Made by a program: the position numbers and the translations under genes. Shown here one piece after another: positions 16,328-24,679 of a DNA stretch of 64,000 nucleotides. Numbering within the stretch: position 1 is the stretch's first letter; every line of letters begins with the position of its first letter. The stretch lies in the NCBI GenBank assembly GCA_017849555.1, contig JAFIGU010000055.1, positions 82,502 through 146,501 on the forward strand, written 5' to 3'. The notes below the pieces were generated by a model. That model made no database searches. It was not told the DNA's origin and saw only the letters and a list, made by a program, of their open reading frames with translations. The DNA comes from Sphingomonas sp. GTDB taxonomy: Bacteria > Pseudomonadota > Alphaproteobacteria > Sphingomonadales > Sphingomonadaceae.

Positions 16328-17425
16328 TCAGGCCGCGTTGCGTGTTTCGAGCTGGCTCACCAGCCGCTCGCGCCACGTCGCGGGGGCGCCCGCGACGAGG
16401 CTCAGCTGGCGCGAGCGCCGATAATAGAGGTGCGGGTCCGCCTCCCAGGTGAAGCCGATTCCGCCGTGGGTCTGGATATTCTCCTTCGACGCGAACCAGA
16501 AAGCGTCGCTCGCCGCGACCCGCGCGGTGGCGGCGGCAAGCGGCAGTTCGGCCGCCGCGGTGTTGAGCGCCCAGGCGCCGTAATAAGCGTTCGACCGTGC
16601 GATCTCGTTCTTCACATAGATATCGGCGAGCTTGTGCTTGATCGCCTGATAGCCCGCGATCTGCCGCCCGAAGGCATAGCGATCGAGCGCATAGGCCTTG
16701 GCCATATCGAGGCAGCGATCGGCGCCGCCGAGTTGCTCGAACGCGAGCAGCACCGCGGCGCGATCGAACACCGCCTGCATCGCGGCAATGCCATCCTCGT
16801 CGCCGAGCCGCTCGGCCGGCGCCGCATCGAATATCAGCCGTGCCGCGGAGCGGGTCGGATCGAGCGTCTTGAGCGTCTCGGCGCTGACCCCGGCGCCCTT
16901 CTCGACCAGATAGAGCCCGTCCTTCGCCAGCACGACGATCAGATCGGCGACATCGCCGTCGGTTACCGGGATCTTCTCACCCGAAAGCGTGCCGCCGCTC
17001 GCGGTCGTGCGGATCGAGCGCGCGGTCACCGGCCCCTTGCCCTCGCTGGTGGCGAAGGCGCCGATGCACTCGCCCGCGGCGATCCGCGGCAGCCACTTCT
17101 GCTTCTGCGCCTCGGAGCCGAACAGCATCAGCGCCTCGGCGACGAAATAGACCGTCGAGGCGAACGGGATCGGCGCGCAGGCGCGGCCAAGCTCCTCCGC
17201 CAGCGCGCATAATTCGACATGGCCGAGCCCGAGCCCGCCGTAGCCTTCCGGGATCGCCGCGCCGAGCCAGCCCTGTTCGGCCACCGCGCGCCACAGCGTT
17301 TCATCATAGCCGCGCGCCGCGTCGTCGAGCACGCCGCGCACCACGCTCGCATCGCATTTCGCGGCGAGGAAGCGGCGCGCCTCCTCCTTGAGCATCTTCT
17401 GTTCGTCGGAATAATCGAAGTTCAC
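16328..17425 (-). CDS. Acyl-CoA dehydrogenase (FadE-like, partner subunit)
   Basis: A protein of 365 residues. GTG 17425 is preceded by AGGAGAGG; the much longer open frame upstream runs through the SDR gene in another frame and is not used. It begins VNFDYSDEQKMLKEEARRFLAAKC and continues AIPEGYGGLGLGHVELCALAEELGRACAPIPF, GECIGAFATSEGKGP, DRYAFGRQIAGYQAIKHKLADIYV and THGGIGFTWEADPHLYYRRSR. The middle beta-domain is shortened and the usual EPxxGSD FAD motif is replaced by SEGKGP, as seen in the less canonical partner of paired FadE proteins. The gene is between the SDR and the other dehydrogenase in one operon. Confidence 0.86.
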   Translation of the reverse strand: MNFDYSDEQKMLKEEARRFLAAKCDASVVRGVLDDAARGYDETLWRAVAEQGWLGAAIPEGYGGLGLGHVELCALAEELGRACAPIPFASTVYFVAEALMLFGSEAQKQKWLPRIAAGECIGAFATSEGKGPVTARSIRTTASGGTLSGEKIPVTDGDVADLIVVLAKDGLYLVEKGAGVSAETLKTLDPTRSAARLIFDAAPAERLGDEDGIAAMQAVFDRAAVLLAFEQLGGADRCLDMAKAYALDRYAFGRQIAGYQAIKHKLADIYVKNEIARSNAYYGAWALNTAAAELPLAAATARVAASDAFWFASKENIQTHGGIGFTWEADPHLYYRRSRQLSLVAGAPATWRERLVSQLETRNAA

Positions 17426-17469
17426 GAGACCTCTCCTGACTTCTGTTTTCGCTCGTCCGCGGGGCGGCT

Positions 17470-18255
17470 TTACCGCGGCTGCATGCGGATCGCGCCGTCG
17501 AGCCGCACGTCCTCGCCGTTGAAATAGCCGTTGCGGATCATCTCCACCGCCAGCGCGGCATATTCGGGTGCGGCGCCGAGCCGCTTGGGGAAGGGCACCG
17601 ACGCCGCCAGCGCCGCCTTCACCTGCGGCTTGGCGCGCGCGAGCAAGGGCGTGTCGAAAATGCCCGGCAGGATCGTGTTGATGCGGATGCCCTCGCTCAT
17701 CAGGTCGCGCGCGATCGGCAAGGGCATGCCGATCACCCCGGCCTTGGCCGAGGCATAGGCGACCTGCCCCATCTGCCCTTCCTCGCCTGCGACGCTGGCG
17801 GTGTTGACGATCGCGCCGCGCTCGCCGCCGGCGAGCGGGTCGAGCGTCATCATCCCCGCCGCCGCGCCGACGATGCAGCGGAAACTGCCGATCAGATTGA
17901 GCTCGATCGTCTTGATATATTTGTCGATCGGATAGGGCTCGATCGCCCCGGTTTCCTTCGACCGCGCGACCGTCTTGTGCGGGCCGAAGCTGCCCCCGGC
18001 GCAATTGACCAGGATGCGTTCCTGCCCGTTCGCCGCGCGCGCGCTGGCGAACCCCGCGTCGACCGATGCCTGGTCCATCACGTCGACCGCGCAATAGGTC
18101 GCGCCGATCGCCGCCGCGGCGTCCGGGCCGATCTCCTCATTCTTGTCGAACAGCGCGACCTTCACCCCCGCCGCGCGCAACGCGCTCGCGGTGGCATGGC
18201 CGAGCCCGGAAGCCCCGCCGGTGACGATCGCCGCGATATCCGGTCCCAGCTCCAC
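17470..18255 (-). CDS. SDR-family 3-hydroxyacyl-CoA dehydrogenase-like protein
   Basis: A protein of 261 residues of the classical short-chain dehydrogenase family. It has the NAD-binding TGGASGLG at 12-19, the ILVNCAGG strand, and the catalytic S154, Y167 and K171 (NTASVAG, YASAK). LFDKNEE after beta-strand 2 indicates NAD rather than NADP. DLMSEGIRINTILPGIFDTPLL and the whole layout resemble HSD17B10-type 3-hydroxyacyl-CoA dehydrogenases, consistent with its two dehydrogenase neighbours. It leads the operon and is divergent from an enoyl-CoA hydratase gene. Confidence 0.88.
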   Translation of the reverse strand: MELGPDIAAIVTGGASGLGHATASALRAAGVKVALFDKNEEIGPDAAAAIGATYCAVDVMDQASVDAGFASARAANGQERILVNCAGGSFGPHKTVARSKETGAIEPYPIDKYIKTIELNLIGSFRCIVGAAAGMMTLDPLAGGERGAIVNTASVAGEEGQMGQVAYASAKAGVIGMPLPIARDLMSEGIRINTILPGIFDTPLLARAKPQVKAALAASVPFPKRLGAAPEYAALAVEMIRNGYFNGEDVRLDGAIRMQPR

Positions 18256-18282
18256 GCATCGCTCTCCCGTTTCTATTGTGGG

Positions 18283-18296
18283 ATAACATTAGTTAT
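18283..18296. promoter_or_regulatory. Palindromic operator candidate in divergent promoter
   Basis: ATAACATTAGTTAT has perfect 5-base arms (ATAAC/GTTAT) in an AT-rich 79-base gap between the SDR and enoyl-CoA hydratase genes. It looks like a binding site for a TetR-type fatty-acid regulator that could control both directions. No such regulator is encoded in the window. Confidence 0.5.
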
Positions 18297-18334
18297 GTAG
18301 AAATGCGCGTCAATAACCGCGGCAGGAGGGATGC

Positions 18335-19135
18335 GTGGATTATCAGACGCTGCTGGTCGAACGACGCGGCGCGGTCGACCGGGTGACGATGAACCGGGCC
18401 GATCGGCTCAATACGCTCGACGAGGTGATGATCGCCGAACTGGCGGGCTATTTCGATCGAATCGCCAAGGATCGCGATTGCCGCGTGATCGTGCTCAAAG
18501 GGGCGGGACGCGCGTTTTGCGCCGGGCTCGATCTCACCGCGGCGCAGACGGCAGCCAGCCCGCGCGATACGATCGACCGGCTCGCGCACCAGCGCAGCAT
18601 CGCCGAGATCGTGATGAAGATGCGCTATTGCCCGCAGCCGATCGTCAGCCTGGTCCACGGCCCGGCATGCGGCGGCGGGTTCGCGATCGCGCTGGCGAGC
18701 GACATCCGCATCGCGGGCGAATCGGCGCGGATGAACGCCGCCTTCGTCCGCATCGGGCTGTCGGCGTGCGATATCGGGGTGAGCTATTTCCTGCCGCGGC
18801 TGGTCGGCGCGAGCGTCGCCGCCGAACTGATGCTGACCGGCGACTTCATCACCGCCGATCGCGCGCTGGCGACCGGGCTGGTCAGCCGCGCGGTGCCCGA
18901 CGATCAGATGGAGGCGGCGGCCGCGCCACTGATCGAGGCGATGCTGACCACCGCGCCTTTGGGGCTTCGGCTGACCAAGGAATGCCTGCGAATGGCGATC
19001 GACGCGCCCAGCCTCGAATCGGCGGTGGCGATGGAGGATCGCAACCAGATCCTCTGCGCGTCCGGCCCCGATTTCGAGGAGGCGATCGCGGCGTTCTTCG
19101 AGAAACGCCGGCCCGAATATGGGGGGCGATGCTAA
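18335..19135 (+). CDS. Enoyl-CoA hydratase/isomerase family protein
   Basis: A protein of 266 residues of the crotonase family. GTG 18335 follows AGGAGGG. Oxyanion-hole regions are visible: GAGRAFCAGLDLTAAQ and VHGPACGGGFAIALASDIRIAGESARMNAAFVRIGLSACDIGVSYFLPRLVG. The usual catalytic glutamate of the second loop (E in xxxPElgl) is replaced by DIG-type residues (SACDIGVSY), which occurs in crotonase subgroups with other activities. It probably serves the same beta-oxidation route as the divergent operon. Confidence 0.86.
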   Translation: MDYQTLLVERRGAVDRVTMNRADRLNTLDEVMIAELAGYFDRIAKDRDCRVIVLKGAGRAFCAGLDLTAAQTAASPRDTIDRLAHQRSIAEIVMKMRYCPQPIVSLVHGPACGGGFAIALASDIRIAGESARMNAAFVRIGLSACDIGVSYFLPRLVGASVAAELMLTGDFITADRALATGLVSRAVPDDQMEAAAAPLIEAMLTTAPLGLRLTKECLRMAIDAPSLESAVAMEDRNQILCASGPDFEEAIAAFFEKRRPEYGGRC

Positions 19136-19145
19136 AGCGCGATCA

Positions 19146-19243
19146 CCTCTCCACCGTTCGGGCTGAGCCTGTCGAAGCCCTGCACTTTTCTTCGTCGGAA
19201 GAAGTGCAGCCCTTCGACAAGCTCAGGGCGAGCGGTGGAGAGG
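19146..19243. repeat. REP-like palindromic element, copy 4
   Basis: The outer arms CCTCTCCACCG and CGGTGGAGAGG enclose the conserved core (TTCGGGCTGAGCCTGTCGAA, CTTCGACAAGCTCAGGGCGA) and a TTCTTCGTCGGAAGAA apex. It is the longest and most symmetric copy in the window. It lies between convergent genes (enoyl-CoA hydratase and dnaN) and is likely a bidirectional terminator. Confidence 0.87.
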
Positions 19244-19262
19244 TTGCGCGCTATCCCTCGCC

Positions 19263-20381
19263 TCACACCCGCATCGGCATCAGCACGTAGAGCGCGGGCG
19301 ACTTGTCGTTCTCGCGGATCAGCGTCGGCGCGGCGGCGTCGGCGAGGTGGACTTCCACCAGATCGCCGTCGATCTGCCCCAGAATGTCGAGCAGATAGCG
19401 GCTGTTGAAGCCGATCTCGAACGGCGAGGAGACATATTCGCCCGACACCTCTTCCGCCGCGGTGCCGTTTTCCGGGCTGGTCACCGAGAGCGTCACCTTG
19501 TCGCGATCGAGCCCGACCTTCACCGCGCGGGTCTTTTCGGTGGCGATCGTCGACACGCGGTCGACGCCCTCCATGAAGCTCTTGGGGTCGATCTTGAGGA
19601 TCTTGTCGTTGCCCGTCGGGATGACGCGCGAATAATCGGGGAAGGTCCCGTCGATCAGCTTGGAGGTGAGGATCGCCTGGCCGAGATCGAAGCGGATCTT
19701 GGTCGCGGACAACGACACCCCGACCGACCCGTCGACCTCGTCGAGCAATTTGCGCAGTTCGGCGACGCATTTGCGCGGCACGATCACGTCGGGCATCCCG
19801 TCGGCGCCGTCGGGGCGCGGGATCGTCACGCGGGCGAGGCGGTGGCCGTCGGTCGCCGCGGCCTTGAGCACCGGCTGCGCGCCGTCGCTGTCCGAAACGT
19901 GGAGGAAGATGCCGTTGAGATAATAACGCGTTTCCTCGGTCGAGATGGCGAATCGCGTCTTGTCGATGATCTGCTTCAGCGCCTCGGCGGGCATTTCGAA
20001 CTGGGTCGGCAGCTCGCCCTCGGCGATCACCGGAAAATCGTCGCGCGGCAGGGTGCCGAGCGAGAAGCGCGCGCGACCCGCGACGATCGCCATCCGCCCG
20101 TCGGCGGCGGAGAGCGAGACCTGCGCGCCCTCGGGCAGCTTGCGCGCAATATCGAACAACGTGTGCGCCGAAACCGTGGTCGCGCCGGGCTGTTCGACCG
20201 TCGCGGGCACGCTTTCGTTGATCTGGAGATCGAGGTCCGTCGCCATCAGCCGCAGCGCGCCTTCGGGCGTCGCTTCGAGCAACACGTTGGACAGAATCGG
20301 AATGGTGTTCCTGCGCTCCACCACGGATTGCACATGGCTCAGCCCCTTGAGGAGCGTTGCGCGTTCGATCGTCGCCTTCAT
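19263..20381 (-). CDS. dnaN: DNA polymerase III beta subunit (sliding clamp)
   Basis: A protein of 372 residues, the normal length for DnaN. It begins MKATIERATLLKGLSHVQSV and contains RRNTIPILSNVLLEA, DLDLQINESVPATVEQPGATTVSAHTLFDIARKLPEGAQ, TRYYLNGIFLHV, AATDGHRLARVTI, and ends PTLIRENDKSPALYVLMPMRV, matching the end of beta-clamps. The homodimeric ring tethers DNA polymerases to DNA; ImuB on the nearby element would dock on it. dnaA is not adjacent, as usual in sphingomonads and many alphaproteobacteria. Confidence 0.97.
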   Translation of the reverse strand: MKATIERATLLKGLSHVQSVVERRNTIPILSNVLLEATPEGALRLMATDLDLQINESVPATVEQPGATTVSAHTLFDIARKLPEGAQVSLSAADGRMAIVAGRARFSLGTLPRDDFPVIAEGELPTQFEMPAEALKQIIDKTRFAISTEETRYYLNGIFLHVSDSDGAQPVLKAAATDGHRLARVTIPRPDGADGMPDVIVPRKCVAELRKLLDEVDGSVGVSLSATKIRFDLGQAILTSKLIDGTFPDYSRVIPTGNDKILKIDPKSFMEGVDRVSTIATEKTRAVKVGLDRDKVTLSVTSPENGTAAEEVSGEYVSSPFEIGFNSRYLLDILGQIDGDLVEVHLADAAAPTLIRENDKSPALYVLMPMRV

Positions 20382-20441
20382 TCTATCGTCCCCCGGCCCG
20401 CCGGCAGAGGCCAGGGGCAGTTAAATTCACCCTAGCCAATG

Positions 20442-20478
20442 AAAAAGGGCCGGAGCAAGCGCCCCGACCCTTCTTTTC
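20442..20478 (-). terminator. Rho-independent terminator after the outer-membrane protein gene
   Basis: Read on the minus strand, AAGGGTCGGGGC pairs with GCTCCGGCCCTT around GCTT, followed by TTTTC. A-runs and T-runs flank the stem on both sides, so it can act both ways. It lies 117 bases past the stop of the barrel-protein gene. Confidence 0.8.
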
Positions 20479-20594
20479 GGTGGATCGTTCCGTCTCCGGT
20501 CGATCCGCGATCGCGGTGCCGGCCGCTTCCCCACCCAATTCACCCGAAAGTTGCTGTCCGTTGGGTGGCGGATGAGGAATCGGCCGGCGCCGGA

Positions 20595-21212
20595 TCAGAA
20601 GCGCACGCCCACGCCCGCCAGAATCTGGTGGCGATCGACGTCCACGTCGTAATTGTCGAACTTGCCGTAGTGCGAATAGCGATACTCGCCCTTGATGTAG
20701 GTGCTCGGCGTCAGATTGTATTCGAGGCCGGCACCGACGCGGTAGCCGTCCATGTTGCGATTGTCCTCGACGGTGGTCGACACGCCGTCGAAATAACGCG
20801 CGTTGATGCGGGCGTTGGTGTAGCCGCCCTTCACATAGACCATCGCCTGCGGGGAGATGACATAGCCGGCGCGCGCGCCGACATAGATGTCACGACCCGC
20901 GCGGACGCGCAGCCGGTCGCCGGTCTGGATCAGGTCGCTGGTGCGCGCCTTGGTGGTCGAGCCGGTGATTTCACCGTCGATACCGAGCACGACGTTGCCG
21001 CCGACCCGCGCGTCGTAACCGATCGCGCCGCCATAGGTGAAGCCGTCGCGGCCCTCGGTCGAACCGTCCGACCCGTCGCGCAGATGATCCCACCCGACCA
21101 GCGCCTCGACACGCGGACCCGAGAAGGGGGCCTGCTCACCCTGCGCCAGAGCCGGCGTGGCGAGCGCGGCACCGATCGAAGCGGCCGCAGCGGCGAAAAC
21201 GAGCTTACGCAT
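20595..21212 (-). CDS. Small outer-membrane beta-barrel protein (OmpA/Opa-like)
   Basis: A protein of 205 residues from ATG 21212, which has GGAG six bases upstream. The signal peptide MRKLVFAAAAASIGAALATP ends ALA. Alternating aromatic/hydrophobic strands follow: PRVEALVGWDHL, FTYGGAIGYDARVGGNVVLGIDGEIT, DIYVGARAGYVISPQAMVYVKGGYTNARIN, YRVGAGLEYNLTPSTYIKGEYRYSHYG and a C-terminal HQILAGVGVRF ending in phenylalanine, the BAM-recognition end. It is an eight-stranded barrel of the Omp25/31 or Opa type. Function is probably structural. It has its own terminator. Confidence 0.87.
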   Translation of the reverse strand: MRKLVFAAAAASIGAALATPALAQGEQAPFSGPRVEALVGWDHLRDGSDGSTEGRDGFTYGGAIGYDARVGGNVVLGIDGEITGSTTKARTSDLIQTGDRLRVRAGRDIYVGARAGYVISPQAMVYVKGGYTNARINARYFDGVSTTVEDNRNMDGYRVGAGLEYNLTPSTYIKGEYRYSHYGKFDNYDVDVDRHQILAGVGVRF

Positions 21213-21424
21213 AAAAAACTCCATTCACTAAACCGTCCCCGAAACGATTGGGGGCGCGGCGGCTATTTGGGCGTTTCCGTACGGCTTTGCATGAACCTCA
21301 GATAAACGCGGAAATCCGTTGTTTTTGCGCCACAGGGGGTTGAATCGGACCGGGATTATTCCCATCGCGACGCGGGCGAGAAAGACGTTGCGCGGCGCCC
21401 CCGCGACGGTCCAAAGACGCCGTC

Positions 21425-22066
21425 ATGGCAGCCAATCCCGCGCCGCGGCTCGGCCGCGATTTCATCGCCCGCCACGGCGAAACCGTGTTCAACGCCGCGC
21501 GCCGGCTGCAGGGCGATGCGCCGCACACCCCGCTGACCCGCGCCGGTTTTGCCCAGGCCGAGGAAATGGGGCGAGCGTTGCGCGCCACGCTCGGCGCACG
21601 GCCGAAACTGACCTTATGGGCGTCGAGCACCGGGCGCGCGCTGCAGACGCTGGCGATCGTCGCCGAACATCTCGAGCTCGACTGGCATGACGCGCGGGTC
21701 GATCCGCGGCTCGGCGAGATCGGGATGGGGAGCTGGGGCGGGCGCTATTATGCCGATGTCGTCGGGGAGGTCGGGCCGGTGATCGACGCGCAGGGGCTGT
21801 TGCGCCCCGCGCCGGACGGCGAGGATTATCCCGCGATCGCCGCGCGCGTCTCGGGCTGGCTCGCCGATACCGACAGCGATCCCGGCGACCGGCTGGTGAT
21901 CATGCACGGCATCTCCAGCCGCGTGATGCGCGGGGTGATGACCGGTGCCGCGCCCGGCGCTTATGGCGCGCCGGTGCTGCCCGGGCATCCGCAGGGCACC
22001 GTGACGATGATCGAGGGCGGGCGCGAGTCGCTGGTGCATCTTGGCGCCGGCTACGCCCCGGCGTGA
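21425..22066 (+). CDS. Histidine phosphatase family protein
   Basis: A protein of 213 residues with the catalytic RHGE at residues 16-19 (FIARHGETVFNAARRLQG). It also has the partner motifs ASSTGRALQTLAIVAEHL, LGEIGMGSWGG and the second histidine in RLVIMHGISSRVMRG. This is the phosphoglycerate mutase-like fold; without extra sequence it may be a small-molecule or protein phosphatase. It overlaps the next gene by 4 bases (GTGA). Confidence 0.88.
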   Translation: MAANPAPRLGRDFIARHGETVFNAARRLQGDAPHTPLTRAGFAQAEEMGRALRATLGARPKLTLWASSTGRALQTLAIVAEHLELDWHDARVDPRLGEIGMGSWGGRYYADVVGEVGPVIDAQGLLRPAPDGEDYPAIAARVSGWLADTDSDPGDRLVIMHGISSRVMRGVMTGAAPGAYGAPVLPGHPQGTVTMIEGGRESLVHLGAGYAPA

Positions 22067-22548
22067 TCGCCGCCGCGCTCCTGCTCGCCGCGGCGGGGGT
22101 CGAGGGGCGCACGACGCTCGGCGTCTATCAGAGCTGGGCGGCGTTTCGCGATGCCGCGCCGCGGCGCTGCTTCGCGATCGCCGCGCCGATCGGGGCGGGG
22201 GCGGCGTCGCGCTGGCATCCGTTCGCGAGCGTGCTGAGCCGCTTCGGCAAGGATCGGCGCGAGGCGGTGTTCATCCGCATGAGCGCCGCGATCCGCCCCG
22301 GCGCCGCCGTGACACTGGCGATCGGCGAGCGGCGCTTCACCTTGTCGGCGCGCGATTCCGCCGCCTGGTCCCCCGACGCGGCGACCGATCACGCGATTGT
22401 CGCGGCGATGCGCGGGGCGCGCAGCATGAGCGCATCGAGCGTCGCCGCCTCGGGGCGGCCGTTCGCCGATACCTACGCCCTCGCCGGCGCGGCGACCGCG
22501 ATCGACGCGGCGGCTTTGGGGTGTGCTCCTTCTTCTCCCCTCCCTTGA
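22063..22548 (+). CDS. Secreted protein resembling invasion-associated locus B (IalB)
   Basis: A protein of 161 residues starting at a GTG that overlaps the previous stop. A short hydrophobic N terminus (MIAAALLLAAAGVEG) suggests export. The body, with LGVYQSWAAFRDAAPRRCFAIA, VFIRMSAAIRPGAAVTLAIGERRFTL, and AIVAAMRGARSMSASSVAASG, resembles IalB-type proteins of alphaproteobacteria; this is pattern recognition, not a firm assignment. The last seven residues and the stop codon are supplied by a palindromic repeat that has inserted at the 3' end. Confidence 0.55.
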   Translation: MIAAALLLAAAGVEGRTTLGVYQSWAAFRDAAPRRCFAIAAPIGAGAASRWHPFASVLSRFGKDRREAVFIRMSAAIRPGAAVTLAIGERRFTLSARDSAAWSPDAATDHAIVAAMRGARSMSASSVAASGRPFADTYALAGAATAIDAAALGCAPSSPLP

Positions 22549-22562
22549 ACAAGGGAGGGGAG
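22535..22562. terminator. Strong palindrome overlapping the end of a gene
   Basis: CTCCCCTCCCTTG pairs perfectly with CAAGGGAGGGGAG around AA, and a second related purine block (AGAGGAGGGGAGAAGGAGG) follows and can pair with the pyrimidine tract TCCTTCTTCTCC upstream. This is another dispersed sphingomonad palindrome type. The TGA of the preceding gene lies inside it. It separates that gene from rlmN. Confidence 0.75.
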
Positions 22563-22623
22563 TAAGAGGAGGGGAGAAGGAGGACGAATCGTCCCCCGCT
22601 GGAAAAATGGCGCAAAGTCGATT

Positions 22624-23844
22624 ATGTGCGCGGCCATGCAGACAGCATCGGCAGCACCCATGCCCATTCCGGGGCACATCGATCCCGTGCCCGTGGCGCG
22701 TGCCCTCACGCCGCGTAGCGACGGCCGCGTCGACCTCATGGGCCTGTCGAAAGACGCGCTGCGCGAGGCACTTGCCGACGCCGGGCTGGAGCCGAAACAG
22801 GCGAAATTGCGCGCCAAGCAGATCTGGCACTGGATCTACAACCGCGGCGCCACCGATTTCGCCGCGATGACCGATATCGCCAAGGCGCAGCATCCGTGGC
22901 TCGCCGAGCGATTCGTCATCGGCCGCCCCGAGGTGGTCGAGGCGCAGGTTTCGGTCGACGGCACGCGCAAATGGCTGCTCCGCTCGGACGACGGGCAGGA
23001 TTATGAGATGGTGTTCATCCCCGATGCCGATCGGGGCACCCTGTGCGTCTCCAGCCAGGTCGGCTGCACGCTCAACTGTCGTTTCTGCCACACCGGGACG
23101 ATGCGGCTCGTGCGCAACCTCACCGCGGGCGAGATCGTCGGTCAGGTGATGCTCGCGCGCGACGCGCTCGGCGAATGGCCGAGCCAGCCCGAGGGGCGGA
23201 TGCTGACCAACATCGTGATGATGGGGATGGGCGAGCCGCTCTACAATTTCGACAATGTCCGCGATGCCTTGCGGCTCGTGATGGACGGCGACGGGCTCGC
23301 CTTGTCGAAGCGCCGCATCACGCTTTCCACCTCCGGCGTGGTGCCGATGATGGCGCGCGCCGGCGAGGAGATCGGGGTCAACCTCGCGGTGTCGCTCCAT
23401 GCCGTGACCAAGGACGTGCGCGACGAGATCGTCCCGCTCAACCGCAAATATGGCATCGACGAGCTGCTCGCCGCCTGTGCTGCCTATCCGGGGGCGAACA
23501 ACGCGCGGCGGATCACGTTCGAATATGTCATGCTCAAGGACAAGAACGATTCGGACGAGGACGCGCGCGAGCTGGTGCGGCTGATCCGGCATTATCGCCT
23601 GCCGGCGAAGGTCAATCTGATCCCGTTCAACCCCTGGCCCGGCGCGCCCTACGAATGCTCGACTCCCGAGCGGATCAAGGCCTTTTCGAACATCATCTTC
23701 GAGGCGGGGATTTCCGCCCCGACGCGGACCCCGCGCGGCCGCGACATCGACGCCGCCTGCGGACAGCTCAAGACCGCCGCGGAGAAGAAGAGCCGCGCCG
23801 AGCTCGACCGGCTGGCGGAGGAAAAGCTCGCCGCGCTCGGCTGA
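22624..23844 (+). CDS. rlmN: Dual-specificity 23S rRNA/tRNA adenine C2-methyltransferase RlmN
   Basis: A protein of 406 residues; the radical-SAM enzyme that methylates A2503 of 23S rRNA and A37 of some tRNAs. The 4Fe-4S cluster motif CTLNCRFC gives C148, C152 and C155 (CX3CX2C). Other marks are [83 protein letters not shown] and the methyl-carrying cysteine region [16 protein letters not shown]. It starts at ATG 22624, with further in-frame ATGs shortly after. Confidence 0.96.
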   Translation: MCAAMQTASAAPMPIPGHIDPVPVARALTPRSDGRVDLMGLSKDALREALADAGLEPKQAKLRAKQIWHWIYNRGATDFAAMTDIAKAQHPWLAERFVIGRPEVVEAQVSVDGTRKWLLRSDDGQDYEMVFIPDADRGTLCVSSQVGCTLNCRFCHTGTMRLVRNLTAGEIVGQVMLARDALGEWPSQPEGRMLTNIVMMGMGEPLYNFDNVRDALRLVMDGDGLALSKRRITLSTSGVVPMMARAGEEIGVNLAVSLHAVTKDVRDEIVPLNRKYGIDELLAACAAYPGANNARRITFEYVMLKDKNDSDEDARELVRLIRHYRLPAKVNLIPFNPWPGAPYECSTPERIKAFSNIIFEAGISAPTRTPRGRDIDAACGQLKTAAEKKSRAELDRLAEEKLAALG

Positions 23845-23903
23845 ACTTCTGGCTTCAGAGCGTCGCGCTTTTAGTCGCGATCACGCTAAGTCTTCCCCTT
23901 TTG

Positions 23904-23951
23904 CTCCCGCGAGGGCGGGAGGCCAGGCTGGGTCCCCACCTTCGCGGGGAC
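23904..23951. repeat. Two small palindromes after rlmN
   Basis: CTCCCGC-GAGG-GCGGGAG (23904-23921) is followed by GTCCCC-ACCTTCGC-GGGGAC (23932-23951). Both types are common dispersed elements in sphingomonad intergenic DNA. They may terminate rlmN transcription and lie directly against the copD remnant. Confidence 0.7.
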
Positions 23952-23962
23952 ACAAGATGGGA

Positions 23963-24210
23963 ACCACCAACCCGGCCTGCGCCGCGGTGGATCATATCAC
24001 GAAGCCCTAATAGTCCGCCGGCGGCGGCATGGCCCGACCAGGCGAGGCTGACGACCGCGACCGCGGCAAGCGCGGTGAGCGGGACAAGCGTGCCGATCCA
24101 GCGCGCCGATCGTCCGAGCGCGGTAATGGTGACGAGCGCCAATGCGACGGTGCGGACGATCAGCGCGTGCCCGCTTGGGGTATCGGCCAGCAGCGTCGTC
24201 CTTATCGCAC
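23963..24210 (-). pseudogene. copD: copD (copper resistance membrane protein) remnant
   Basis: On the minus strand an open stretch encodes TTLLADTPSGHALIVRTVAL, a hydrophobic helix (ALVTITALGRSARWIGTLVP), then VVSLAWSGHAAAGGLLGLRDMIHRGAG. The pieces SLAWSGHAA and DMIH-GAG in this order are characteristic of the CopD/PcoD membrane domain. Only about 80 residues survive out of roughly 300; neither a plausible start nor the remaining helices follow, and the downstream side runs into palindromic repeats. It probably belonged to the copper locus that starts at 24401 and has been deleted except for this piece. Confidence 0.6.
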
Positions 24211-24400
24211 CGGGCCGCCCCGCCGGTCGTTGACGCGATGCATGTCGGTCGAGAACGACGTCGGCGGCCTCATAACCTCTCCGGGGTATTCGACGCCGGA
24301 TACGCGGGCCGCACGCGCATCCCTTATCGGTTACGGTCCGATTGGCGACGAGGGATTTTTCGCTAGATTGCGTACCGGTCGGTGGAGGTGTGAGGAACGA

Positions 24401-24679
24401 ATGACGAATCTCGATGGAATGCTGCAGCGTCTGAGCGACTTGCCGACCGACCCGCGGTTGGCGGCGATCGACGATGCGGTGATCGACGCGCTGGCGCGCC
24501 GCCGCACGCATGGCGCGCCGTTGCCGGGCAGCGTTTTTGCCATCGCTGCCGGGTTGGCGCTGACGATCGGTCTTGTCACGTCGTTGATCCCGGCGAGTGA
24601 AAGCCACGCGGCGACGATCAATCCGCTCGGCGCCTCGCCGGCGCTTGCCCCTTCGACATTGCTCGGGACCGACGGGTGA
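24401..24679 (+). CDS. Small single-pass anti-sigma-factor-like protein (CnrY-like position)
   Basis: A protein of 92 residues from ATG 24401, after GAGGAAC. The cytoplasmic part (MTNLDGMLQRLSDLPTDPRL, then AAIDDAVIDALARRR) is followed by one transmembrane helix (GSVFAIAAGLALTIGLVTSLI) and a short periplasmic tail. Length, topology and gene order (this, then a CnrX-like sensor, then an ECF sigma factor) match the cnrYXH arrangement, in which CnrY holds the sigma factor at the membrane. Sequence similarity itself is not diagnostic, so the role is inferred from context. Confidence 0.7.
   Translation: MTNLDGMLQRLSDLPTDPRLAAIDDAVIDALARRRTHGAPLPGSVFAIAAGLALTIGLVTSLIPASESHAATINPLGASPALAPSTLLGTDG

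Noticed and set aside
23855-24607. Full 250-residue minus-strand gene
   Set aside because: Its first 130 codons are antisense to the anti-sigma-like gene and intergenic DNA, and its end runs through palindromes; only the central CopD-like part is meaningful, reported as a remnant.
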